Of a stretch of DNA of 64,000 nt, positions 36,320 through 43,529 are shown one piece after another. Location of the stretch: the NCBI RefSeq assembly GCF_039566955.1, contig NZ_CP154796.1, positions 2,542,001 to 2,606,000 on the forward strand, written 5' to 3'. The translations under genes and the position numbers were made by a program. The stretch is from Micromonospora sp. DSM 45708. Lineage in GTDB: Bacteria > Actinomycetota > Actinomycetes > Mycobacteriales > Micromonosporaceae. Each line of letters starts with the position of its first letter. Within the stretch, counting starts at the first letter, position 1. The notes under the pieces were generated by a model. It made no database searches, was not told the origin of the DNA, and saw only the letters and a program-made list of their open reading frames with translations.

Positions 36320-37513
36320 CTAGCGGCGCGGCTGCTGCGGGACGCGGGGCAGCACGAACGGCGGCCCGGAGAAGATGAGGTCGGCCTTCAGCTCCTGGTA
36401 CGCCCGCTTCGGCTGGTAGTTCTCGTCGTACACGGTGGCGAGGCCCTCCGGCGGGTCCGAGAACGCGCCCGGCACCCAGGAGTGCTTGTCGGTGAAGCCC
36501 CAGAGCGTGAACGACAGGCAGTGCCGCTCGGCCAGGCAGGCGCGCAGCAGCGTGCTGAAGTTGGCCGCGGACGCCTGCAACCGTGGGTTGATCTCGGCGG
36601 AGTCACCGGCCCGCACCCCGGCGGTCAGTTGGCTGCGCACGTCCACCTCGGTGAACGCGGTCGCCAGCCCCAGCCCGGCGAACTTCCGCAGCGCGGCGGC
36701 GACCTGGAGCGTGTCGTAGTTGCCGTACTGGGTGCCCAGGTGGCCCTGACTGCCGACGCCGTCGATCGGTACGCCCCGGGCCCGCAGGTCCCGCGCCATC
36801 TCGTAGACGAACTGCGTCTTGTCGTCCGCCGGGTTGCCGGAGCCGAAGGCCTCGATGTTGTAGTCGTTGTAGAACAGCAGCGCGTCCGGGTCGGCGGCGC
36901 GCGCCCAGCGGAACGCGTCCGCGAGGTAACCGGGGCCGAGGTGCTCGGCCCAGAAGCCCTTGTAGTGCAGCGTGGACGGGGTGTCCCAGGGGTCGCTGAC
37001 CGCCTCGTTCACCACGTCCCACTGCCAGATCCGGCCCTTGAAGTGGCGGACCACGGCGGTGATGTGGTCGCGCAGGATGCGGCGCAGCTCGGCGGTGTCG
37101 ATGGAGCCGTCCTCGACGCCGCTGGTCAGCCATGCCGGCAACTGGTTGTGCCAGACCAGCACGTGGCCGCGGACCCGCTGGTGGTGCTGGCGCGCGAACG
37201 CGACCAGCTCGTCGGCCGGCGCCCAGTCGTAGGTGCCCCGGGTGGGTTCCAGACTCTCCCACTTCATCACGTTCTCGGCGGTGACGGTGGAGAACTCGGA
37301 CCCGACCAGCTCGCGGTAGCGCGGCTCGGCGGTGTTGTCGAGCGCGGCCATGTCGACCGCGGTGCCCACGTACAGGCCGTGGCGCTTGGCCAGGTCGCCC
37401 AGGCTCTGTGCGGCCGGGTCGTAGGGGCGTCCGGCGGTGGCGGGGACGGCGTTGAGGGCGGCGGCGGTCGCCACGGCGACCAGGCCGGCGGCGATCCAGC
37501 GGCTCGGCTTCAT
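36320..37513 (-). CDS. Secreted GH10 endo-β-1,4-xylanase
   Basis: A 397-aa enzyme with a Sec signal peptide (about residues 1-28) followed by a single GH10 (β/α)8 barrel. The acid/base Glu is E170 in WDVVNEA and the nucleophile E289 in AFTEVDVR; HNQLPAW and WKWES-like ENVMKWESLEP are standard GH10 substrate-site segments. There is no carbohydrate-binding module. It hydrolyses xylan backbones outside the cell and would feed xylo-oligosaccharides to the importer encoded at 40319-43490. GGAAGGAC precedes the ATG. Its promoter region contains CGAAACTT-type repeats. The stop codon sits exactly at the IS junction. Confidence 0.95.
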   Translation of the reverse strand: MKPSRWIAAGLVAVATAAALNAVPATAGRPYDPAAQSLGDLAKRHGLYVGTAVDMAALDNTAEPRYRELVGSEFSTVTAENVMKWESLEPTRGTYDWAPADELVAFARQHHQRVRGHVLVWHNQLPAWLTSGVEDGSIDTAELRRILRDHITAVVRHFKGRIWQWDVVNEAVSDPWDTPSTLHYKGFWAEHLGPGYLADAFRWARAADPDALLFYNDYNIEAFGSGNPADDKTQFVYEMARDLRARGVPIDGVGSQGHLGTQYGNYDTLQVAAALRKFAGLGLATAFTEVDVRSQLTAGVRAGDSAEINPRLQASAANFSTLLRACLAERHCLSFTLWGFTDKHSWVPGAFSDPPEGLATVYDENYQPKRAYQELKADLIFSGPPFVLPRVPQQPRR

Positions 37514-37535
37514 GGGTGTCCTTCCGGCAAGCGGG

Positions 37536-37566
37536 CGAAACTTCCGGGAACTTTTCCGAAACTCGG
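37536..37566. promoter_or_regulatory. CGAAAC/TT-type repeats in the xylanase promoter
   Basis: Three overlapping inverted-repeat motifs occur 23-53 bp upstream of the xylanase gene: CGAAACTTCCGG, GGAACTTTTCC and CCGAAACTCGG. They resemble the CGAAACTTTCG boxes known upstream of Streptomyces xylanase genes, where LacI-type repressors act. Confidence 0.55.
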
Positions 37567-37622
37567 CCGGAACATTACGGCGGTCGATGTGGCTCCGTCA
37601 ATCGCCGCGTCGCCCCGATGTC

Positions 37623-37651
37623 TTGACACCCGCCGATGTTAGCGCGAACAT
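37623..37651 (+). promoter_or_regulatory. Promoter with LacI-type operator before the GH5 gene
   Basis: TTGACA (37623-37628) and GAACAT (37646-37651) are 17 bp apart and suit a housekeeping promoter. Overlapping the -10 is ATGTTAGCGCGAACAT (37636-37651), a near-perfect palindrome of the form used by LacI-family repressors of sugar genes. Repression by the LacI protein at 39180-40184 is plausible. Confidence 0.65.
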
Positions 37652-37681
37652 AGATGATTGTCTGTATATGGAGGTTGAGGC

Positions 37682-39172
37682 ATGGCCGAGGTGAGGCGCA
37701 GTCGGTTGCTTCGTCGGTTGCTGGTCGCGCTGGTGGGCGCCATGACCGCGTTGGTGGGTGGCGTCGTGGTCGCCTCGTCGCCGGCAGCCGCCGCCACCGA
37801 CCAGTTCCGGGGCATGAACTGGGCGGTGCTGGGCGACAACTTCAGCACCGGGCCGCTCGTCGTGCAGGGCCTGAGCATGTCCGACAGCAACGCGACCGTG
37901 CGGGCCAAGGCCAACGCCCTCTACGACGACATGGCGGCCACCATGGGCGTCAACACCGTCCGGCTGCCGGTCAACACCCACACCGTGGGAACGGCCTGGT
38001 GGGAGGCCTACCGGGGCGCGATCGACGCCGCCACCGCGCGGGGCTTCAAGGTCATCCTGGCCTACTGGGAGGACGGCGCCGCCTCCGGCGGCCGGATCAC
38101 GAACCTCGCCGCGTGGAACGCGATGTGGTCCACGGTGACGAACACGTACGGCGCGAACCCCAACGTCTACTTCGAGCCGATGAACGAGCCGCACGGCTAC
38201 AGCTCGGCGGAGTGGCGCGACGTCGCGGCCAACTGGCTCAGCTACCACTACTCGGCGGTGCCCGGTCGGGTGCTGATTGGCGGCACCGGCTTCAGCCAGG
38301 ACCTGCGCGACGTCTGCAACGACCCCCGCTTCGCCGCGACGCTGTTCTCCTTCCACCACTACGCGTTCTTCTACGAGGCGATGAGCTACGACGCCTTCCG
38401 GAGCCACATCCAGACCCGCCTCGGCAACTGCGCCTCCCGCGCGGTCGCCACCGAGTTCGGCGCGCCCATGAACGACGGCCGTGACTACGCGGACGCCGCC
38501 AGCACCGACAACTTCGTGCGCCACATCCGCGCCATGGCCCAGGTCATGCGCGACAACCGGATGGGCGGCACCTACTGGCCGGCCCTCGGGGGCAAGCCCG
38601 GCACCATCGGTTACGACTGGTACTCGATGTTCTCGCTCAGCGGCAGCGGCACGAACCTCGACCTGACCGTCCGCAACCCCTCCGGCGCGGACCGGATCCG
38701 CTACGGGTGGGGCGACACCGTCGGCGGGCCCACCACGCCGCCGCCGACGACCGGGACGTTCTACCGGATCACCGTGCGCCACAGCGGCAAGGCGATGGAC
38801 GTCCAGGCGCCGAACACCGACAACGGCGCGCGCGTCGGCCAGTACACGTACGGCGGCAACGCGTGGCAGCAGTGGCAGTTCGTCGACGCCGGCAGCGGCT
38901 GGTGGCGCCTCGTCAGCCGGCACAGCGGCAGGTGCCTCGACGTGGTGGGCGCCTCGACCGCCGACGGCGCCGAGCTCATCCAGTACACCTGCGGCAGCGG
39001 CGCGAACCAGCAGTTCCAGATGGTGGCCAACGGCGGCTGGTTCCAGCTCCGGGCCCGACACAGCGGCAAGTGTGTGGACGTGCCGGCCCTGTCGACCGCG
39101 GACGGCGTGGTGCTCAAGCAGTATCCGTGCAACACCGGCGCCAACCAGCAGTGGTCGCGTACGCCCGTCTGA
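37682..39172 (+). CDS. Secreted GH5 glycanase with C-terminal ricin-type (CBM13) domain
   Basis: A 496-aa exported enzyme. Signal peptide about residues 1-38; GH5 barrel about 40-350 with acid/base E169 (YFEPMNEPHG) and nucleophile E258 (VATEFGA); a short Pro/Thr linker (TTPPPTT); then three ricin-type β-trefoil repeats (363-496), each with the conserved HSG-K-x-x-D(V) and QxW motifs (WQQWQF, NQQFQM, NQQWSR). GH5 enzymes include endoglucanases and mannanases; the barrel alone does not tell which. The trefoil domain probably binds galactose- or xylose-containing polysaccharide. GGAGG lies 8 bp before the ATG. It is divergent from the GH10 xylanase and shares the intergenic region with it. Confidence 0.92.
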   Translation: MAEVRRSRLLRRLLVALVGAMTALVGGVVVASSPAAAATDQFRGMNWAVLGDNFSTGPLVVQGLSMSDSNATVRAKANALYDDMAATMGVNTVRLPVNTHTVGTAWWEAYRGAIDAATARGFKVILAYWEDGAASGGRITNLAAWNAMWSTVTNTYGANPNVYFEPMNEPHGYSSAEWRDVAANWLSYHYSAVPGRVLIGGTGFSQDLRDVCNDPRFAATLFSFHHYAFFYEAMSYDAFRSHIQTRLGNCASRAVATEFGAPMNDGRDYADAASTDNFVRHIRAMAQVMRDNRMGGTYWPALGGKPGTIGYDWYSMFSLSGSGTNLDLTVRNPSGADRIRYGWGDTVGGPTTPPPTTGTFYRITVRHSGKAMDVQAPNTDNGARVGQYTYGGNAWQQWQFVDAGSGWWRLVSRHSGRCLDVVGASTADGAELIQYTCGSGANQQFQMVANGGWFQLRARHSGKCVDVPALSTADGVVLKQYPCNTGANQQWSRTPV

Positions 39173-39179
39173 CGGTGGC

Positions 39180-40184
39180 CTAGTCGTGCGGGCGGCAGGA
39201 GGCCCGCACGACCAGCTCGGTGGGCAGCCGGATGTGCGCGTCGCGTTCGACGCCGGCGATCAGGTCGATCAGCAGGCGCAGCGACTCGGCGCCCATCCGT
39301 TGCAGCGGCTGCCGGATCGTGGTCAGCGGCGGGTCGACGAGCGCCGACTCGGGGACGTTGTCGAAGCCGATCACCGACAGGTCGTCCGGCACCGGGATGC
39401 CCATGCTCCGGGCCACGTCAAGCGTGGAGATCGCCGAAAGGTCGTTGCCGGCGAAGATCGCGGTCGGCCGGTCGGGGAGCGCGAGCAGTTCCGCCGCCGT
39501 GCCGGCCGCGCCCTCGATCCGGAAGCCGCCGACGCGGACCAGCCGCTCGTCCACCGCCACGCCGGCGTCGGCCATGGCCTGGCGGAAGCCGGCCTCGCGC
39601 AGGCGTGCCGACTCCAGGTCGGGTCGCCCGCTGATGTGCCCGATCCGGCGGTGGCCGAGCGACAGCAGGTAGTTGGTGGCGAGCACCGCGCCGGCGAAGT
39701 TGTCCGAGTCGACGGTGGGCAGGCCGGAGGGGCCGGTGTGCGGGTCGACGGCCACGACGTGGAAGCCGTGCTTGGTCTCGACCACGGTCGGCGTCACGAT
39801 CACCGCGCCGTCGATGAGCGTCCCGGACAGCCGGGCCAGCGACCGACGCTCCCACCCGATGGCGGCGCCCTCGCCGTCGCCGCTGGAGTAGGCCAGCAAC
39901 TGGTAGCCACTGCCGGCCACCTCACGGGAGGCGCCCTTGAGCAGCTCGGTGGAGAACGGCTCGAACTCGGCCACCAGGATGCCCAGCACGTTCGTCCGGT
40001 GGCTGCGCAGGCTCTGTGCGCCCAGGTCGGCCTCGTACCCGAGTTCGTGGATGACCTGCCGCACGCGTTCGACGGTGGCCTGGGCGACGCCGTACCTCCC
40101 ATTGACAACCTTGGATACGGTTGCCACCGAGACGCCGGCGGTGCGGGCCACGTCCGACATCTTGACGCGCTGCGGGAAGGTCAC
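39180..40184 (-). CDS. LacI-family repressor of the sugar importer/glycosidase operon
   Basis: A 334-aa LacI-type regulator. The helix-turn-helix and hinge occupy residues 9-60 (MSDVARTAGVSVATVSKVVNGRYGVAQATVERV, with SVATVSKVVN as recognition segment); the rest is the periplasmic-binding-protein-like sensor (GILVAEFEPF, NYLLSLGHRRIGHISG, FAGNDLSAISTLDVARSMG, TTIRQPLQRMG). The gene is divergent from the importer operon with LacI-type operators in between, the arrangement of bxlR in Streptomyces, so the effector is probably a xylo-oligosaccharide. The GTG at 40184 has no clear Shine-Dalgarno sequence. It converges on the GH5 gene with only 7 bp between stop codons. Confidence 0.9.
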   Translation of the reverse strand: MTFPQRVKMSDVARTAGVSVATVSKVVNGRYGVAQATVERVRQVIHELGYEADLGAQSLRSHRTNVLGILVAEFEPFSTELLKGASREVAGSGYQLLAYSSGDGEGAAIGWERRSLARLSGTLIDGAVIVTPTVVETKHGFHVVAVDPHTGPSGLPTVDSDNFAGAVLATNYLLSLGHRRIGHISGRPDLESARLREAGFRQAMADAGVAVDERLVRVGGFRIEGAAGTAAELLALPDRPTAIFAGNDLSAISTLDVARSMGIPVPDDLSVIGFDNVPESALVDPPLTTIRQPLQRMGAESLRLLIDLIAGVERDAHIRLPTELVVRASCRPHD

Positions 40185-40227
40185 GCCGACGATGATAGAG
40201 GGCTCGCGGGGCTGCGTCGCGACGGTT

Positions 40228-40277
40228 CGAAAACGTTATCGATACCGATTGACATCGAGTTACGTGGCTGTAACACT
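40228..40277 (+). promoter_or_regulatory. Operator and promoter of the sugar importer operon
   Basis: CGAAAACGTTATCG (40228-40241) is close to the classical LacI-family operator with an AACGTT centre; TATCGATA (40237-40244) overlaps it as a second palindrome. Just downstream TTGACA (40249-40254) and TAACAC (40271-40276) with 16-bp spacing form a good promoter. The start codon is 42 bp further on. Confidence 0.7.
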
Positions 40278-40318
40278 CCCCGACAGGTAACCCGACTGAG
40301 TGGTCGAGGAGACATCTA

Positions 40319-41632
40319 ATGGCGATGAAACGCCGCGCCGGTGCCGTGCTGGCACTGTTGATGACCAGCGCCCTCGTCGCCGCCGGATGCAGCGGCGGTG
40401 GCGACGACGACAAGGCGGCTCCGGAGAGCGAGCTGTACAAGAACCCGGTGACGCTGACCTGGTGGCACAACGCCTCCCAGGACGGCCCCGGCAAGACGTA
40501 CTGGGAGAAGGTCGCCAAGGACTTCTCCACCGCCCACCCGACCGTCAAGATCGAGATCGAGGCGATCGAGACCAACCAGCTCCAGCGCACCCGGCTCCCG
40601 GCCGCGCTGCTGAGCAACGACCCGCCGGACGTCTTCCAGGCCTGGGGCGGCGGCGAGATGCGCGAACAGGTGGAGGCCGACTACCTCAAGGACATCACCG
40701 ACCAGGTCAAGACCGAGGTCGCCGACATCGGCTCCGCGGCCGAGATCTGGCAGGTCAACGGCAAGCAGTACGGCCTGCCGTACCGGATGGGCATCGAGGG
40801 CGTCTGGTACAACAAGGACATGTTCGCGAAGGCGGGCATCTCGGCGCCGCCGACCACCTTCGAGGAACTCAACGCCGCGGTCACCAAGCTCAAGGCGATC
40901 AACGTCGTGCCGATCGCCCTCGGCGCCGGTGACAAGTGGCCCGCCGCCCACTGGTGGTACAACTTCGCGCTGCGCGCCTGCTCCGTCGACACGCTGAAGA
41001 AGGCGTCCACCGACCGGAACTTCGACGACCCGTGCTTCGTCAAGGCCGGCCAGGACCTCAAGACCTTCATCGACACCAAGCCGTTCCAGAACAACTTCAT
41101 CGCCACGCCCGGCCAGAACGACCCGACCAGCGCCAACGGCCTGCTCGCCAACGGCAAGGCCGCGATGGAGCTGATGGGCGACTGGAACCGGGGCACCCTG
41201 GACACGGTCGCCACCGACAAGGCGAAGCTCGGCAAGTTCCTCGGCTGGTTCCCGGTGCCGGCGATCTCCGGGTCCGCCGGTGACCCGAAGGCGGCCCTCG
41301 GCGGCGGCGACGGGTTCGCCTGCGCCAAGCAGGCGCCGGCGGAGTGCGTCGAGTTCCTCAAGTACCTCGTGAGCCCCGAGGTGCAGAAGGGCTACGCCGC
41401 CACCGGCACCGGCCTCCCGGTCGCCAAGGGCGCGGCGGACGGCGTGACCGACCCCGCGCTGAAGTCGATCCTGACGGCCACGTCCGAGGCCACCTACGTG
41501 CAGCTCTGGCTGGACACCGCCTACGGCAGCACCGTCGGCAGCGCGATGAACGACGCCATCGTCGCCATCTTCGCCGGCAACGGCACGCCGGAGAAGGTCG
41601 TCTCCGCCATGAAGGCGGCCGCGAGCAAGTGA
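40319..41632 (+). CDS. Sugar ABC transporter substrate-binding lipoprotein (BxlE-like)
   Basis: A 437-aa family 1 extracellular solute-binding protein. The lipobox is LVAAGC with Cys24. Typical motifs are VTLTWWHNASQDG, FSTAHPTVKIEIEAIETNQ, PPDVFQAWGGGEMREQVEAD, LPYRMGIEGVWYNKDMF and the late GKAAMELMGDWNRG. GAGGAGAC lies 5 bp before the ATG. The gene is first in an operon of two permeases and a GH3 glycosidase, the order of the bxlEFGA system that imports xylobiose-type sugars in Streptomyces. The ATPase is missing, as usual for actinomycete sugar importers that share the MsiK ATPase. Confidence 0.9.
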   Translation: MAMKRRAGAVLALLMTSALVAAGCSGGGDDDKAAPESELYKNPVTLTWWHNASQDGPGKTYWEKVAKDFSTAHPTVKIEIEAIETNQLQRTRLPAALLSNDPPDVFQAWGGGEMREQVEADYLKDITDQVKTEVADIGSAAEIWQVNGKQYGLPYRMGIEGVWYNKDMFAKAGISAPPTTFEELNAAVTKLKAINVVPIALGAGDKWPAAHWWYNFALRACSVDTLKKASTDRNFDDPCFVKAGQDLKTFIDTKPFQNNFIATPGQNDPTSANGLLANGKAAMELMGDWNRGTLDTVATDKAKLGKFLGWFPVPAISGSAGDPKAALGGGDGFACAKQAPAECVEFLKYLVSPEVQKGYAATGTGLPVAKGAADGVTDPALKSILTATSEATYVQLWLDTAYGSTVGSAMNDAIVAIFAGNGTPEKVVSAMKAAASK

Positions 41633-42627
41633 CCTCCACCGACCAGACCCGGTTCCCCGCCGGCGGCGTCACCGCGCCGCCGGCGGGCTCCCGGCCCACC
41701 GGACGCGCCTCCTCCCGTCGGGCCGAGACCCGCCGCAAGTGGTACGAGATCGTCGGGCTCACCACGCCGGCGCTCGTCGTCTACGTGACGTTCGTGCTGG
41801 TGCCGATGGGCTTCGCGTTCTACTACAGCCTGTTCCGGTGGCGCGGGGTGGGCCCACCCACCGAGTTCGTCGGCTTCAAGAACTACGTCCTCGCCTTCCA
41901 GGACCCGATCTTCCTCGACGCGCTGCGCAACAACGCGATCGTCGTGTTCGGGTCGCTGCTGGTCCAGGGTCCGCTCGCGCTCGGCGTCGCGCTGCTGCTC
42001 AACCGCCGCTTCCGCGGGCGCGGCGCGTTCCGGCTGCTGGCCTTCGTGCCGTACGTGCTCGCCGAGGTCACCGTCGGCATCATGTGGAAGCTGATCCTGA
42101 CCGGCGACGGCACGGCCGACGAGCTGCTGCGGGCACTGGGCCTGGGCGGCCTGGTGCAGGCGTGGCTCGCCGACCTCGACGTGGTCATCTGGACGCTGCT
42201 GTTCGTCCTCACCTGGAAGTACGTCGGCTTCGCCATCATCCTGCTGCTGGCCGGCCTGTCCAACGTGCCCGAGGAGCTGACCGAGGCCGCCGCGATCGAC
42301 GGCGCGAGCTGGTGGCAGACCCAGCGCCACATCACGCTGCCGCTGCTCGGCCCGACGATCCGGATCTGGATGTTCCTGTCGGTGATCGGCTCGCTCCAGG
42401 TCTTCGACGTGGTCTGGGTGACCTCGGTGCCGGCGGTGCGCTCCCTCGGCGCGTCGGCCACCATGGCGACGTACATGGTGGACAACGGCTTCTTCGCCCG
42501 GTTGTGGGGCTACGGCAACGCGGTGGCCGTGATCCTGTTCGTCATCTCCTTCGTGGCGGCACTGCTGTTCCAGCGCTTCCTGCTCCGCCGCGACATCGAG
42601 GGCGCCATCACGAGAAGGGCGAACTGA
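41629..42627 (+). CDS. Sugar ABC transporter permease, MalF type (BxlF-like)
   Basis: A 332-aa six-helix permease of the carbohydrate uptake transporter 1 family. A charged N-tail of about 40 residues precedes the first span (IVGLTTPALVVYVTFVLVPMG). The EAA loop is EELTEAAAIDGASWWQTQRHITLPLLGP. GTG at 41629 overlaps the binding-protein stop codon (GTGA), so expression is coupled. It pairs with the next gene to form the membrane channel. Confidence 0.92.
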   Translation: MTSTDQTRFPAGGVTAPPAGSRPTGRASSRRAETRRKWYEIVGLTTPALVVYVTFVLVPMGFAFYYSLFRWRGVGPPTEFVGFKNYVLAFQDPIFLDALRNNAIVVFGSLLVQGPLALGVALLLNRRFRGRGAFRLLAFVPYVLAEVTVGIMWKLILTGDGTADELLRALGLGGLVQAWLADLDVVIWTLLFVLTWKYVGFAIILLLAGLSNVPEELTEAAAIDGASWWQTQRHITLPLLGPTIRIWMFLSVIGSLQVFDVVWVTSVPAVRSLGASATMATYMVDNGFFARLWGYGNAVAVILFVISFVAALLFQRFLLRRDIEGAITRRAN

Positions 42628-42629
42628 CC

Positions 42630-43490
42630 GTGACCGCGAATTCCGTCCTGTCCCCGGCCGCCGGCCGCCGGCCGATCTCCTGGGGCACGCCGCTCACGTA
42701 CGCGCTCGCGCTCGCGGTCGCGGCGGTGTCGATCGCCCCGATCGTCTACGTGATCGTCGGCGGCTTCCGCACCACGCCGCAGATCGTCGACGACCCGGCC
42801 GGGCTGCCCGACCCGTGGGTGTGGGACAACTACGCGCGGGTGCTGACCCAGAGCGACTTCTGGCGGCAGGCGTTCAACAGCGCGGTGATCGCGCTGGGCA
42901 CCACGCTCGGCGTGGTGGTGCTGGGCCTGTGCGCGGCGTTCGTGATCGCCCGCTACAGGTTCCGCGGCCGGGAGGCGCTCAACACCTTCTTCACGCTCGG
43001 CCTGCTCTTCCCGGCCGGCGCGGCCATCCTGCCGCTCTACCTGATGCTGCGGGACCTGAATCTGATCAACTCCTACTACGCGGTGATCCTCCCGCAGGTC
43101 GCCTTCTCGCTGCCGATCACGATCGTCATCCTGCGGCCCTTCCTGGCCGCCATCCCCCGGGAGCTGGAGGACGCCGCGGCGATCGACGGCGCGGACCGGC
43201 TCGGCTTCCTCTGGCGCATCGTGCTGCCGCTGTCGCGGCCCGCGCTCGTCACCGTCGGGATCCTCGCGTTCGTGGCGAGCTGGAACGCGTTCCTGCTGCC
43301 GCTGCTCGTCCTCGGCGACGTCAACCTGCACACCCTGCCGCTGGGGGTGCAGAACTTCTCCAGCCAGTACACCACCGACACCGCGGGCGTCCTCGCCTTC
43401 ACCTCGCTGGCGATGCTGCCGGCACTGCTCTTCTTCACGCTCGCCGAGAAGCAGATCGTCGGTGGCCTGCAGGGTGCGGTCAAGGGCTGA
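42630..43490 (+). CDS. Sugar ABC transporter permease, MalG type (BxlG-like)
   Basis: A 286-aa six-helix permease. The EAA loop is RELEDAAAIDGADRLGFLWRIVLPLSRPAL, and the C-terminus ends in FTLAEKQIVGGLQGAVKG, the usual MalG-type tail. GTG at 42630 is 3 bp after the stop codon of the first permease, with AAGGG upstream. It forms the second half of the importer channel and should dock a shared MsiK-like ATPase encoded elsewhere. Confidence 0.92.
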   Translation: MTANSVLSPAAGRRPISWGTPLTYALALAVAAVSIAPIVYVIVGGFRTTPQIVDDPAGLPDPWVWDNYARVLTQSDFWRQAFNSAVIALGTTLGVVVLGLCAAFVIARYRFRGREALNTFFTLGLLFPAGAAILPLYLMLRDLNLINSYYAVILPQVAFSLPITIVILRPFLAAIPRELEDAAAIDGADRLGFLWRIVLPLSRPALVTVGILAFVASWNAFLLPLLVLGDVNLHTLPLGVQNFSSQYTTDTAGVLAFTSLAMLPALLFFTLAEKQIVGGLQGAVKG

Positions 43491-43529
43491 GCGGCAGCGG
43501 TACGAGCACAACCGAGGGAAAGGCACACC

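Larger units (their letters stand above)
35410..36320. mobile_element. IS5-family (IS427-like) insertion sequence, 911 bp
   Basis: The element has near-perfect terminal inverted repeats: GGCCGTGTCTTCAAAGAGT at the left end and GGCGGTGTCTTCAAAGGAT read inward from the right end. It is flanked on both sides by TA (35408-35409 and 36321-36322), a 2-bp target duplication typical of this group. Inside are two overlapping reading frames that give one transposase by frameshifting. The right-hand TA together with a terminal IS base forms the TAG stop codon of the xylanase gene. Intact ends, catalytic residues and target duplication suggest a recent insertion that may still be active. Confidence 0.92.
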
